64,000 nucleotides of DNA, taken from assembly GCA_949358305.1 (NCBI GenBank), contig OX442316.1:18972001-19036000 (forward strand). The letters run 5' to 3'. The notes under the pieces were generated by a model. That model did not search any database. It saw only the letters and a list, made by a program, of their open reading frames with translations, and was not told the DNA's origin. Below are positions 20,873 to 43,659 of this stretch, one piece after another (the first letter of the stretch is position 1; each line of letters opens with the position of its first letter). This DNA is from Strigamia acuminata. Taxonomy: Eukaryota > Arthropoda > Chilopoda > Geophilomorpha > Linotaeniidae. Both the position numbers and the translations under genes were made by a program.

Positions 20873-23735
20873 CCGCTAGAATCGCGCAGTCATGCGCTGA
20901 TTTCTCACACAATCACAACACCGACACAAAGTTTACAGATAAACGTTGAGATAGTAAACTGTTCGGGAGATAATTTTTTTTGTTTCCTATTAAGTAATTC
21001 TATTATTTAAAAAAATAATAATAAACAGACGAGATAATATCGGAGGAATTAAAACTTTTTATTTATTTGAAGAACTACATGATTCACGGAGTAATTAGAT
21101 ATTCAAAATGGCGGGCTGTTGTGAATTTTTCAGTATTTCTCGTTTTCGCTTAACCAGTTTTTGGATTTGGCGCAATTTGCGCGCGAATAATATCTCGTAG
21201 TTTCTGATAACCGTTCGTAGATGTCACGACTGCGCTCCGTTCGAAAACGGCTGATTTAATTCCAAGTTTTTATTTATTTTTTTTTTCCTTCAAAACAAGA
21301 CCTACCTCATTGATTTGTTTTTCATTCAAGAACCTCAGCAGAAAAGAAACGTCGAAAAGATGGAATTGTTGATTCTCTTTTTCTGCATTCCTAGAGGCAA
21401 CAAGTCGTAAAGAATGATGTTTTTTTTTCTTTCTCTCTCTCTCTCTCAACTCTCATCTTATCGATTGTGTCGTGACGAGGCACCAAAATAGCTGCCAGCG
21501 CTGTCATTGCTTCATTGCGGCTCAAATTTACCAATATTCCAGATTTTTCTATTTCAATAAAAAAGAAAGAAAAATGGAAAAATGAAGAAATGAAGAAATG
21601 AGATGAACAAATGAGAGCGATATTGTTTTGGATTTAATTAATTGTTTGATTTCATCATTTCATCAGCACGGGCAGGTTAGGCGTTGAATAAATGAGGGAA
21701 GGAGGAACTAACTTTTCCTTATTTCCATTTGGGCTCGATCCAATCTGCCTGAGCTTTCATTCCTTTCCTTTCCTTTCCTTTCCTTTCCTTTCCCTTCCCT
21801 TCCATTCCTTTCAATTCAACGAGTGAGTGGAGTGAACGGTTTGGGAAAACGGTTCTTTTCGCCACAAAGAAATTGTCTTTTCGTCGCCGTTCGTTCGTTC
21901 GTCTCTCTCTCTCTCGTCTCTCTCTCTCTCTCTTTAGAAAACTTAAGCCGCATCGTGTTCACCACCCATTTCACACTTTTCCAAACACGTGTAATCCGCT
22001 TTGCGGTTATCAACATTTGGAATCGCTGAATTGAAAAATAAAGATAAAAATAAAAATAAAAATAGAAATAAAAATAAGAATAAAATACAGTAGACTCAAT
22101 CGATAGATATGTCGTTACAGGGGTTTGAAAATAATTTGATTGGATTTTTTTTTGTTGAAAAAATGAAAATTTCAACAAAGCCATAGCAACAGTTGCTACG
22201 GGCAACCACTAACTCGCAGAGGCACAGGCGCAGCATCAGAGGAGGGAGGCGGGAAGGAAGAAGAGCCGAGTACAGAGAGAGAACGAGAGAGAGAGAGAGA
22301 GATCTGGCGACGACCAATCGAGTGGTATGAAGACGAGTCAACGAGATGTTCCATTTTAAGTCGGTCCGTGTCCGTCAGTGACGGTCCACCAATTTCAAAG
22401 TGTTGATGCACTCGAACGCCGGTTCGCGCTAAATCCCAACAACGTGACGAACGCGATGAGTCCGAGGTGAGTTACTAATTCCGAATCCAATAAGACACAT
22501 CCATTTATCGGCGGCTTAGTGCGCGCTGCAGCTGCTCTTGTTTCTGCCTTTTCACAATTTTTCACAATTTTTCACAATTTTCCGCAATTTTTCGCAATTT
22601 TTCGCAATTTGTTTTTTCTTCTTCCATGCTTGGCCGCGAGCCAAAACTCAAAGTGAGCGACTCACCTTTCCTTCCGCAACCTCGCACCTCGAGCCAATCA
22701 ATTTCATTAGGTTTTTAAATATTTACAATTTTCGCGACGACGAGCATTTCGTGATTAATTTTTGCAAACCCAATCAGACCGCATTCTTGTTGATTGCAAC
22801 ATTGTCATTTCATTTCATCGTTGAGTGAACCCGCGCACGCGTCGATGGTCAGTTTGACTCGTATCGCAAATCCCGCAGCATTTAAATGAATTTCGATCGA
22901 TCAAATGCCTTTTATCGTCTTCGTGCACCCGCAAGTGTGTGTGTGTGTGCGCGCAATGACAAATTTTAAAGTAAAAAATAAATAATAAAAAAACATCTCA
23001 CGTTGTTTGTTGCCATTAGAAACGAGTTACGATTGTCTTGGAAAACAGCACTTAAGTTGGCGCCCGAAATAGAAAACAGCGTGTTCAATTCACTCACTCG
23101 GCCCGCCATAAATGTTAATTACTTCCATTTGCTATTCTTCCACGTCGAAATTTGATCGATTCCGCATCGATTTCCCCCGCAGATTGATTTTCACTGACCC
23201 CACAAGAGCTGATAGAATAAATTTAAAAGCATTTTCTTCCTTTCTCTTTCTCTCTCTAGTGCATATTTATTGATTATGCGTCGAGTGAATGAGAAATGTC
23301 GACGTTTTGCCCATTCCATTCCATTCCATTCCATTCACGTGCGAATGTTTTCCTTTCCTCCAATAAACAAATAAATTTGGATCGTGACATTTGGATTTAC
23401 CTTTAAATATTAAAAAGAAAGAAATAAATAAATAAATAAATAAATAAATAGAAATAAAAATACATATATTGCAATATTGCAGTGTTTGATGGTACGGTAG
23501 TATAATATTGTACGGGAAAAAGGAGGAGTCTATTGGAGCCAGTCACGTGACACGTTAAGGTAAATCAATGAAGTTTGCTGCAGTCACGCGAGGCTAAACG
23601 TGCCCCGAACCAACCAGCCAGCCAGCCAACACTGCGAGTGAGTGAGTGAGTGAGTGAGTGAGTGTGTGCGGGGCAAAACAGGCTGGCAGTAGAGCAGCTG
23701 AGCTGCACAAATTCGTACTCGGCTTAGCACACACG
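20873..23735. other. Divergent upstream region (exchanger / adenylyl cyclase)
   Basis: This lies between two genes transcribed away from each other, so it should contain both promoters. No coding exon was recognised. A strong donor (CCGAG|GTGAGT, about 22467) follows a short ATG-containing stretch and may end a 5' exon of the cyclase. Repeats: CCTTT units at 21759-21812, ATAAAA-rich DNA near 22040-22085, TTTTTCACAA-like units near 22554-22610, CCATT units near 23312-23334 and GAGT units at 23637-23664. Confidence 0.5.
21759..21812. repeat. CCTTT short tandem repeat
   Basis: Roughly ten pentamer units of CCTTT with a few variants form a polypurine/polypyrimidine tract in the divergent promoter region. 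Confidence 0.8.
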
Positions 23736-26700
23736 ATGGGCAGGAAAGGGTTCCTCGTGGTGTCCGTGGGCAAAAAGGATAAGCGCAAGGAGCGGCGCGG
23801 CGAGCAGATCCTGCTCTGCGTAAGTTGTCGCGGTTTGCCTTCGCTTCGCCGTTGTACTTGTACTTGTTTGTTTGATTTGTCTCTTATTTATTTCAGGATG
23901 TGAAGTCGGGCGACATGGGCAACAAAGTGGTTGCGGCAAATGCGGCGGCGTCGTCGTCGGCGCGAGTGCACACGCCGCCGGAAGCGGGAGCTGGAGCGGG
24001 AGCGGGAGCGGGAGCGGGCAAGAAATCCAACTGGCAGGTGATCGAACACTACCACGTGTCGGGTCTGCATCCCAAGGCCGAGGCCGAGCCGTTGGGCGGC
24101 AAAACGAGCGGCCTCAAGTGCCAGTACGGGCCCGAGCACGACGTGTCGTGGTGGAACGTGCTCGTCGTGTGTCGACACATTTTCGGCTTCCACCGCTTCC
24201 GCGACGTGCACATCGAGTACCTGTACCAAAAATATTTCCTCAGACTCAACCAGAGCAACTTGATCATGCTGGTCACCCTGCTGCTCACCATCACCGTCCT
24301 GCTCACCGGCCTCAAGCTGCGCTCGCTCGGCGGCCACGTGACGCTCGTGTCGGTCGCGAGCCTCGCGTCCACGGCGCTCGCCTACGCGCTTCTGCAACTC
24401 CTCCTTCTGCGCATCTCCTTCAAGGAGGTCTACCTCATGATCTTCTCCTACGCGGTCCTCTTTTCCTTCTTCGCGCTCGAGGTCGTGCTCACGGTCGAGG
24501 CCGAGCCGAGGACGGCCAGTGCCGGCGTCTGGAGCGCCATCTTCTTCGTCTACATGACGCACACCTTGTTGCCGCTTTCGCTGCAAGAGGCGACCATCGG
24601 CGCAATCCTCCTGGCCCTCGTTCACACGCTAACGGCCGCCGCTCTTAATTACACGCAACCATTTTTCTGCAAGCAGGCAAGTTTCCACTTTTCCTCTTTC
24701 TCTTTCTCTTTTGCACTTTTTTTATTCCTCCGTTTCCTATCGTCTCCGGGGCAACGGATAAAAGCAACTTAAACAAACAATGCAGCATCCTTTGTCCCGT
24801 CTAATTAGGAAAAGTCGAGCAAATTGAAGTTGGCGTGGGTTTAATTAATTAAAATATGCAAGACTAACAAGTAAGTCGGTGGTCATTCTCATTGGCGTCG
24901 ACCATCCGAGCGTACCAAACTCGAATGCTGATTGCGTTGGGAATTGGACGCTGAAAACTCAACTTTGTGCAAATATCTGCACACATAGAGAGAATATAAC
25001 ATGTAGAAACATAGAGCTGAGAATAAAACGAAACGAAACGAGGTTCGTGCCGCTGCGAATCGATACAGCATAGGTGAGGAAGCGAGAGAGGTGATGGGCA
25101 TTTTGCCAGAAAGAAACACGTCACGTCTTCGTCAACATTTTCGAAAATCCATTCGCAAAGAAATTCGCAAACAAATTAATTTGCTTCTTCTCCGTCATCG
25201 ATTTAGCAACTATTTAAGCGTCTGTCAAACGCATTCGCTACCATCTATTCTATCTTGTCTATTTTACCTATACGAGGTTTGAGTTGAGTTGAGAGAGTGA
25301 CGTGCATTTTTAGAAATGAAAAATTCAGAAAGCTTTTTTTCCTCCCGACTCCCGAGACTTCTTTTTCATGCTCATTAAATGGAGAAAAATGAGATCGACC
25401 TCCCGCCTTTGCCTTTCGCGTCTCGGCTTGCTTTAGCTTCAGCTTGCCTTCCAACTCAACTTTCCTTAGCGACACGTCAAAAATAGATTTCATTTCATTG
25501 CATTTCATTTCATTGCATTTCATTTCATTGCATTTCATTTCTTTTCGTTTCGTTTCGTTTCGTAATGATTTGCAGATGATAGCCAACGGATTCATATTTT
25601 TCTGCGTCAACATTGCGGGCGTTTTCACTCATTATCCGAAAGAGATTTCCCAACGGGAAGCGTTCATGGAGACGCGGCAGTGCATCGAAGCGCGACTCAT
25701 CTCGCAACGTGAAAATCAGCAACAAGTAAAAGCGGCGCAAATAACTCATTTTACGCGACTAGAATTTCTCTCTCTCTCTCTGGGTTAGGAACGACTTTTG
25801 TTATCGGTGCTTCCGAGACACGTTGCCATGGAGATGAAAGCTGACATTGCCGGTCAACAAAAGGACTCTATGTTCCACAAGATTTATATCCAGCGACATG
25901 ACAACATCAGGTCGAGAAATGACAAATTAATTTTAAAAAAATAGAAAAAAAAAACTTAAATTAATTTTTTTAAATTAATTAAAATTTTATGTTTTATTAA
26001 TACAAATGTAGCATCCTGTTCGCCGACATTTGCGGTTTCACTTTACTCTCGTCGCAATGTACCGCGCAAGAACTGGTGAATCTGCTCAACGAGTTATTCG
26101 CTCGGTTTGACAAACTGGCGGCCGAGAACCACTGTCTTCGTATCAAGATCCTCGGCGACTGCTATTACTGCGTGAGCGGGCTCCCCGAGCCGCGACCCGA
26201 CCACGCCAATTGCTGCGTGCAAATGGGTCTGGACATGATCGAAGCGATCGCGTGAGTCTATTCGGAATGAACTTTAAAAAATAATAATAATAATAACTCT
26301 GAATCGATTGAATCGATTGAATCGATTGAATCGAGCAGTCTGGTTCGCGAGGTGACCGGAGTCAACGTAGACATGCGTGTGGGCATCCACACGGGTCGAG
26401 TGCACTGCGGCGTGCTGGGATTACGCAAATGGCAATTCGACGTCTGGTCCAACGACGTGACGGTGGCCAACGCGATGGAGGCGGGCGGCATCCCCGGGTA
26501 CTAAACGCTATTCTTTATTCTTATTCTTATTATTCGTGTCACGTTTCCTTCTTCCTTTCTTCGAAAGGCGAATTCACATCACCAAAGAGACCCTCGACTG
26601 TCTGGGCGACGATTACAAGGTGGAGCCGGGCGAGGGCGCCAGTAGAAACGCCTATCTCAACGACCATCGAATCGACACTTATCTCATTATCCCCAACCAG

Positions 26701-29251
26701 AATGTACAATACGTCCATGTTGGATGGATGGATTGATTCAATTTTAAATCTCATTCGCCAATTCAATTTAGGCCGACAAAGTTTCGACTCCGACGCACAA
26801 ACAAAGCACGACGCCGACACTCAACGGGAACGTCGCCAAAGAGCTGCGCATCATGGGCCACGGCAAACAAAACATTCACAACAAGTCAATTGCTAATTGC
26901 ACAATCACTCACGTTCTTTGTATTTTATTCTTATTTTCCACTTATTTCAGACTGGGTTTTGCCGAGGAGGACAAGGATCCGCAAGAAGAAGTCAACGACT
27001 ACCTGGCCAGAGCCATCGACGCGCGCAGTATCGATCATCTGCGCACGGAACACTGCAAGAAATTCCTCCTCACTTTCCGCAACGCCAAAGTTGAAGAAAA
27101 GGTTTTTTTTTTTTATTTTATAAATTAAATTAAATTTTAATTTTAATTTTGTTTTCTTCCTTTTTTAGTATTCCAATCAACAAGACAAAATGATGCGTTC
27201 GTATTTCGTGTGCGCTATTGTTATTTTCATTTTGAACGTCATATCGTTGATTGCCATTTTCCCCTGGTACTGTACAAGTATTGTCTATTTGCTATTTTTG
27301 CCGATTGAATGAATTAAATTGCAGCAAATGGCTGACGCTGACGGTGTGCGCCATCGGCCTCGTGGCTCTAATCGGCTGTACGGCACTGCTGGTGTTCGAG
27401 TCGTGCACCGTAAGATTTGATTTACGAATAGTTTGATTTCATTTGATTTGGAAGAAATATTAAATTCCTCTTCGTAGGTGTGTCCGCAATCGTTGCGAAC
27501 GATGTCGTCGAATGTGGTCAACAGTCGCACTCTGAGCCAATTCTTAGCCGCCAGTGTGGTCATTATCAGTTTCATAACAGTTTTACCTTTATTGGTACAA
27601 ATGATCGATTCAAACAAGTACCGAATATGAATAGAATGAATATAATGATTGCAGTTGTTTTTCGATTCGGGCGACGTCTGGACTTGTCTTCGATCCATCA
27701 ACGAGAGCGTCAGCATTTGGAATCGGACCCAACTGCAGCAAGTGGGTTTGGTGTTCGGCAAGGAACATGGCCCGCCCTGCTATTGGCAATTCACTTCACA
27801 CTTTCCAGAGGTATTTTCAAAAACAAATTCATCAAATTTTGAATAAATGAATAAATGAATGAATGAATGAATTTTCTAAATGGCTGTCGTTGCTTCTCCA
27901 AGTATTTTACATTTAGCGTCATGCTGGACATGATTTCGTGCGCCGTTTTCCTCATGCTGCGAACCACGGTCAAGTTCATTTTGCTGCTCTTCATCAGCGT
28001 CGTTTACTTCGTCTTCATCTTCACCGTCAATTCGTATTTATTCGACAACCGCGACGTCCTGCTCGCTTTTTACACAGGGTAGCACATGAAAAATGGAAAA
28101 TGGAAAAAATTCCGTACTTGTACTTATGAATTGTTAACGAATTTGTTTGCAAAGTAGTGAAACGTCGCAGGAAACTTTGCCTTCCAAATACACGACCGTT
28201 CTGGCCGTGGTGGCGTGCGTCATCGCGATCGTGGTGCACGGTCACCAGGCCGAGGCCACCTACAGGCTGGACTTCTTGTGGAAAACGCAGGCGACCGAAG
28301 AGAAGGAGGAAATGCAGCATTTACAGGCGTACAACAGGAAACTCTTGGGCAACATTCTTCCAGCGCACGTTGCTGAACATTTCCTAGCGGCAGATAGGAA
28401 AAACGAGGTATAAACGCGGCATAATCTCATCAGATTCACTATTATACTCCTTGTCTTTCTAGGATTTGTATTACGAACAATGCGAGTGTGTTTGCATTTT
28501 ATTTGCCACGATCCCAAACTTTTCCGAATTCTACGTGGAACTCGAAGCCAACAACGACGGCGTCGAATGTTTGCGACTGCTGAACGAAATTATAGCGGAT
28601 TTTGACGAGATTTTAGGCGAAGAGCAGTTCCAATGCATCGAGAAAATCAAATCGACTGGGGCCACGTACATGGCAGCATCCGGACTGACTGCGGCAACGT
28701 GCGACATGGTCAACCACAACCACGTAGTCGCCATGGCCGAATACGCTCTCAAAATCAGGCAGCAACTGGCGCACGTCAACGAACATTCTTTTAATTCCTT
28801 CAAAATTCGGCTCGGTAATTTTGCAATTGCAAACAATTGATTCTTTTTTTTAAATTGCTACCTTTTTTCTCTCTTGATCTTGAGGAATGAACGTGGGTCC
28901 GGTTGTGGCGGGCGTCATAGGTGCTAAAAAGCCTCAATATGATATTTGGGGAAACGCCGTCAACGTGGCCAGTCGAATGGACAGTACGGGGGTTTACAAC
29001 GAAATTCAGGTAATTATAATTAAATTAAATTCAATACTCACGGTTTGATGTCATCTTCAAATTGTAAACTACAGGTGACGCAAGACGTGTATCAAATACT
29101 CAGTGCCAAAGGTTATCCTTTCCATTGCCGCGGAATGGTCAAAGTGAAAGGAAAAGGAGAAATGATGACATATTTTCTCAGGGGACAAAAAACTCTTTTA
29201 CCTACCAGTGCCAGTGCCAGTGCCAGTGCCTGTGCCAGCAGTGCGAGTTGA
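23736..29251 (+). CDS. ADCY5/6: Membrane adenylyl cyclase, AC5/AC6 type
   Basis: Eighteen exons: 23736-23819, 23897-24676, 25576-25725, 25789-25910, 26012-26251, 26339-26497, 26568-26703, 26772-26884, 26951-27101, 27169-27266, 27325-27409, 27478-27594, 27655-27810, 27903-28078, 28155-28407, 28463-28814, 28885-29009, 29075-29251; about 1157 aa. It makes cAMP from ATP at the plasma membrane. Two six-helix blocks each precede a cyclase domain. C1 has metal-binding Asp in [10 protein letters not shown] and ILGDCYYC. C2 has [13 protein letters not shown] and [15 protein letters not shown] (ATP/transition-state residues). C1 wording ([19 protein letters not shown]) is closest to AC5/6, a Gs-activated, Gi-inhibited class. 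ATG 23736 is the first in frame. Intron 2 is GC-AG. A Gly-Ala run lies near the N terminus, and a Ser-Ala run ends the protein. AATAAA at 29756. Confidence 0.95.
24677..25575 (+). other. Large intron of the adenylyl cyclase gene (GC-AG)
   Basis: At 899 bp this is by far the longest intron of the gene. It begins GCAAGT after CAG, a GC donor with otherwise perfect consensus. It ends after an array of CATTT, GCATTT and CGTTT units at 25491-25563 that serves as the polypyrimidine region. No nested gene was recognised. Confidence 0.75.
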
Positions 29252-29896
29252 CAGCTGCAGCGAGAGAACAACACGAACAACAACAACAGCAACAACAACA
29301 GCAACAACAGCGCGTAGTGCGGTGCACACTCGTTTGTTTCGTTTCTTTCAAACTTCGTACGTTCATTTCCTCTTACTTACATTAGATGGCTTATTAGCAT
29401 TCAGCACAACAGGGTATACCAATCGTTTTTCAAGCCTTCGGATAGAATCCATTATTTTCTTTTACCTTTACCACAAATGATTCGATATTTTTCGACCGAG
29501 TTTGAGTTGTTATGCATTTTCTTCAAGCTCAAACGATGAACTAACTGCCTTAATATATCAATTGTTACGAAGGATGAGGTCTAAAGTCGAAACGAATGTT
29601 TCCTTTCTTTTCTTTTCTTTTCTTTTCTTTTCTTTGTTTTTCATTCAGTCATTGCATTCGTTCGTTCTTTCTTGCCAATAAAAGTATGGAAATCCATTTA
29701 CGGTATATAACGTTTCACGTTTCCTCGTTCCCTGATGATTGTATTTTCGCATGTAAATAAAATGTAGTAGGAATAAAGCTAAATTTTATTTACGCAAGTG
29801 ATTTTTTTATCGTTACAAAACCATCGTGAGTCGTGACGAGTTTTCAACTCGAAATAAATTACCGATTTTCTTTTGTAATAAACACAAAAAAGAAAA
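29252..29896. other. Adenylyl cyclase 3' UTR and convergent end of INSIG
   Basis: The cyclase stop is followed at once by an AAC/CAA microsatellite (about 29271-29310), then AT-rich sequence with TTTTC units at about 29603-29635 and AATAAA at 29756. INSIG ends on the other strand at 29897. No gene is seen. Confidence 0.65.
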
Positions 29897-30896
29897 TCAA
29901 TTCATTTCAATCGAAATTGGTTTGTGGTCAAACACAACATCGTGCTGAAAACAAAACGGAAATACTTTTATACAAACATTAATGACGCTTGAAGATTGAA
30001 ATGATTGAACTGAATTGACTGTGCACGTACGTTTGCCAACTGGCGACCTAAATTTCCGATCGTGATTCCCGCGGCGAAAAAAATGTATGGCAACCAGGAA
30101 TAGGCGTCGTATCGTAAATTAAAAAAATCTCGTTCAATATATCTGCAAAATAAAATAAAACAAAATAAAACAAAATAAAATAAAATAAAACAAAATAAAA
30201 TAAATTATTTTGCTGCTTTTTAAATTTTATCAATTGTGTTACTTGTATAATGCGGAATAAGTTAAAAGTTGAGTAATGGTGGTGGCAATGAGCGCTGTGC
30301 TTAAACCGAGACCAAAACCGTGCCGACTCCTGTCGAACAACCACCAAAGGCCTACTGACATGCCAGCCAATGTCAATGACAAATGCAAATTATTAGCAAA
30401 GTCTAATTTCTAGTCAAAGTAAAAGTAAAAGAAAAAGTAAAAGAAAAATCATTTTTATTTTTATTTTATTAAACGAGGATGAATGATCAATTCAAGGATA
30501 CGACATTCGCTTGATTGATTCCCATGTAAATGACGATGCATCGCATGACGCTGGCCCAGTCGACAGGAAGGGCCCACGAATGACCAGAACGATTTAAATG
30601 AGGATACAAAAGTCCAATCAATACTGAAAAAAAAATTTAAAAAAAAATGTTGAAACGATTAAGCACATTTCCTTTCATTTCATTTGCAAACCTGATAGCG
30701 TTCCGGTCATAGCGGAAACTCCTAACGTGCACAGAAAGGCAGTGGTGAAATGACTGTTGAGTACTCCCTGTTTGCGCTGCAGTTGCAAAATGCGAAAAAC
30801 GAAGGTGAAGAAAACTCCGACCGCAAACAGAATGATGCCGCGGTAGCAGGTGCGCGCCGACGCCGGCGACAGCAACAACTCGCGGAAAAATAACAT
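29897..30896 (-). CDS. insig: INSIG (insulin-induced gene) ER sterol sensor
   Basis: Five exons: 30896-30692, 30623-30502, 30409-30243, 30142-30031, 29944-29897; about 217 aa, the usual INSIG length. INSIG proteins sit in the ER membrane, hold SCAP-SREBP when sterols are high and link HMG-CoA reductase to degradation. Signature stretches: [15 protein letters not shown] (TM1), [46 protein letters not shown] and [12 protein letters not shown]. The Asp in WLFDRSR matches the INSIG-1 Asp205 reported as needed for SCAP binding. The last 15-codon exon was chosen because GTACGT and TTTTGTTTTCAG are strong sites; reading through instead would end after about 22 different residues. Confidence 0.93.
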
Positions 30897-31726
30897 CGTC
30901 GTCGTCTTCCTATTAAAGAAATAAATTAATAAATTAATAAATAAACAAACAAATAAGTAAATAAATAAATGAACCACCCGTTACAACTGCCGAGACGAGC
31001 AATTAATTTCGATACAAAACCCACCAGCTGCGAATGGAATGAATAAAAGAAAAATAGAAACCCACGCAAACCCCGAATAGCGTGATCACTCAATTCAAAC
31101 AAAATCAATCACCGTCCATTCATTGCATTCGGCACGTGGCATTTGTTTTCAAAACAAATTAACTCACTCTCAATAAACACAATAAAACATGTCTTCAAGA
31201 AGTAATTCCGCCACGTTCACATCATTCATTGCATTCTGCGGCTTCATTTCCTAAGTCCTTTCCGCCCGTTATCTTGACGCGATACGTTTTATTCGAGTAG
31301 AAACGGCCATGTCTGCGAGAGATGCAACCACGACGAGAATCAGCTGAGCTCGATCGTCGCTGTTGGCTCGTCACCGGCCAGACGGCCATTATTTACCAAT
31401 CAGCATCGAGGAAAATGTCTGGTGACGTCAGCTGATCCTGACGAGCCAATAAATGGTAGTCATTAAATGAGCTTCCTTCGGATAAAAATGGTGCGTTTGT
31501 GTTGACCGCAAGATCACATTATCGACGCATGATATCGATATCAGTCGCTATTAAGTATATTCCTTCACCTGGTAAACACCACGCGACGGTCGGAAGACTC
31601 GCGCGATGCACCACGGGAGATGATAATAAATATAAAAATACATTGAATAAATTTAATACGGTAAAGTTGAAAAATTGTATTTGTTTGTTTATTTATTTAT
31701 CCGTCTGTTTCATAATTTGTCGACAG
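30897..31726. promoter_or_regulatory. INSIG upstream region with CCAAT boxes and a CRE
   Basis: This lies between the INSIG start (-) and the CCDC93-like remnant (+). It contains CCAAT at 31396 and 31446 and a full CRE (TGACGTCA) at 31423-31430, all within 55 bp, the arrangement of a compact promoter. Which gene they serve is unknown; the distance to the INSIG ATG is about 500 bp, and noncoding 5' exons may intervene. Short frames here look non-coding. Confidence 0.4.
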
Positions 31727-32779
31727 TGGGTCTGGACTCGGGACTCGGGTGCGCAACGAGAGAAATTAAACCAAGTGATGAATCGAAAAGAGACGCTTGA
31801 GAAAGACTTGACAGAGTACGAAGAACTCGAGTCGGGAGGTAAAAAGAGGTGATTTATTTGATTTATTTGATTTATTAATTTAATTATTTGTTTAACTTAC
31901 TTGGCATATTTGTTTTGCAGCATAATTGCCACGAACGATTGCCTGAAGAAACAGGAACAGGACTTCAAAGCTCATTGCAAAGTACACACACAACAAAATG
32001 TTGTCCGCATAAATTGAATTAACTGATTGAAACACCGATTTGGAGAAATTAAAAAATTAAAACCAGGCCGGCGATGCCGATGATGTGGAGAGAAGCGAAT
32101 TGGTCGACACTCAACTTCGAACGGACAAAGAAAAATTGAATAAAATTCGTCTATTGCTCGTAAGCGAAACGAGACTGAAATGAAAAGAAAATTGCGAATA
32201 CTCACGCTAATCCTATCTAACGGTAACGGGCGAAGGAGAATCGAGAAATTGGCACGACGCGGAGAAAACTAGACGAAGTTCCTTCGCGAGCCGAACTCGG
32301 TCAGTACCAACGAATTTTTATCCAGCTCTAGAATCGAGGTAAAGAACTAAATTGGTAAATAAATAGAAATTCAAGGGTTAAATACCTTTACAGTGGCCGC
32401 CAAGCACAAAGAAACCAAACAGTTGTACAACACTTTGGACGATTCGCGTCTGTGTATGTGGCGAAAGAAGTGAAGCTGCTCAATTCCATTCTGGTAAAGC
32501 TCATTTTTTCATCCGTTATTACGTGTTCTTACATATTCTTACAATTCCTCAAGCAGTTCGAGCGAATCGTGGAAGGAATTCGAGCGAACAACAAAGTTGG
32601 AGAAGAAAAAACAGCGAGAGAAAATGCGACGTCACTTGAGCGACGTCTATTTGAATTTGGTGGAGAAGCAAGGACTCAACTTCAAAACCGTCAAGAGTTT
32701 GAAGGAGTGGTGTCAAAGATCGAAATACTCAAAAGGTCGCAGCGAACAGAAGGCGACGAGTGATTTGATTAAAAGTTAA
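31727..32779 (+). pseudogene. Ccdc93: Decayed C-terminal copy of CCDC93
   Basis: CCDC93 is a subunit of the CCC complex that works with retriever in endosomal recycling. Only its C-terminal coiled-coil half is recognisable, in pieces at about 31727-31848, 31921-31981, 32067-32159, 32236-32338, 32394-32493 and 32554-32779. Matching stretches include [44 protein letters not shown] and LEKKKQREKMRR. Damage: TAG at 32329-32331 where Tyr is expected, a frame change near 32450 (between LDDSR and VYVAKEV), another near 32596 (ANNK to LEKKK), and a few residues missing before YNTLDD. No N-terminal half is present nearby. The remnant keeps introns, so it is not retroposed. Sequencing errors could mimic one lesion but hardly all. 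Confidence 0.75.
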
Positions 32780-33138
32780 AAAAGAAAAGAGATTTTTATT
32801 TATTTACATATACTACAAAATGTTGTGTCGGCTAATACATAAAATACATAACAAAGAAAGGATAAGGAAGGAAGGAAGGAAGGAAGGAAGGAAGAAAGGG
32901 GTAAATGGAATGCGAACGATCATTTCACACGATTCGGAATGTCAATTTTTTAAAAAGAGTAATAAAATAAATTGGCACAAACTGTTAAAACACTTTTAAA
33001 AATATTCGTCTTGATATCAAAACAATCCACCAATCGTCAATTTGCAGAAATTTGCAGCAATTTGCAGCACGGAGCACGGACGGAGCTGAGATGAGCATTT
33101 CAATTCGTTTCGTTTCGTTTCGTTTCGGTTTAGTTTCG
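32780..33138. other. Short convergent intergenic region
   Basis: AT-rich DNA between the CCDC93 remnant and the Par-3 stop. TTTTTATTTATTTA at about 32792 gives poly(A) signals for Par-3 on the minus strand. A GGAA tandem run occupies about 32868-32898, and a CGTTT run lies near 33105-33125. No gene. Confidence 0.65.

Positions 33139-43659
<10,521 letters not shown>

Noticed and set aside
23872-24648. 258-codon plus-strand and 245-codon minus-strand frames
   Set aside because: Both overlap the adenylyl cyclase exon 2, whose frame encodes recognisable transmembrane helices and splices in phase.
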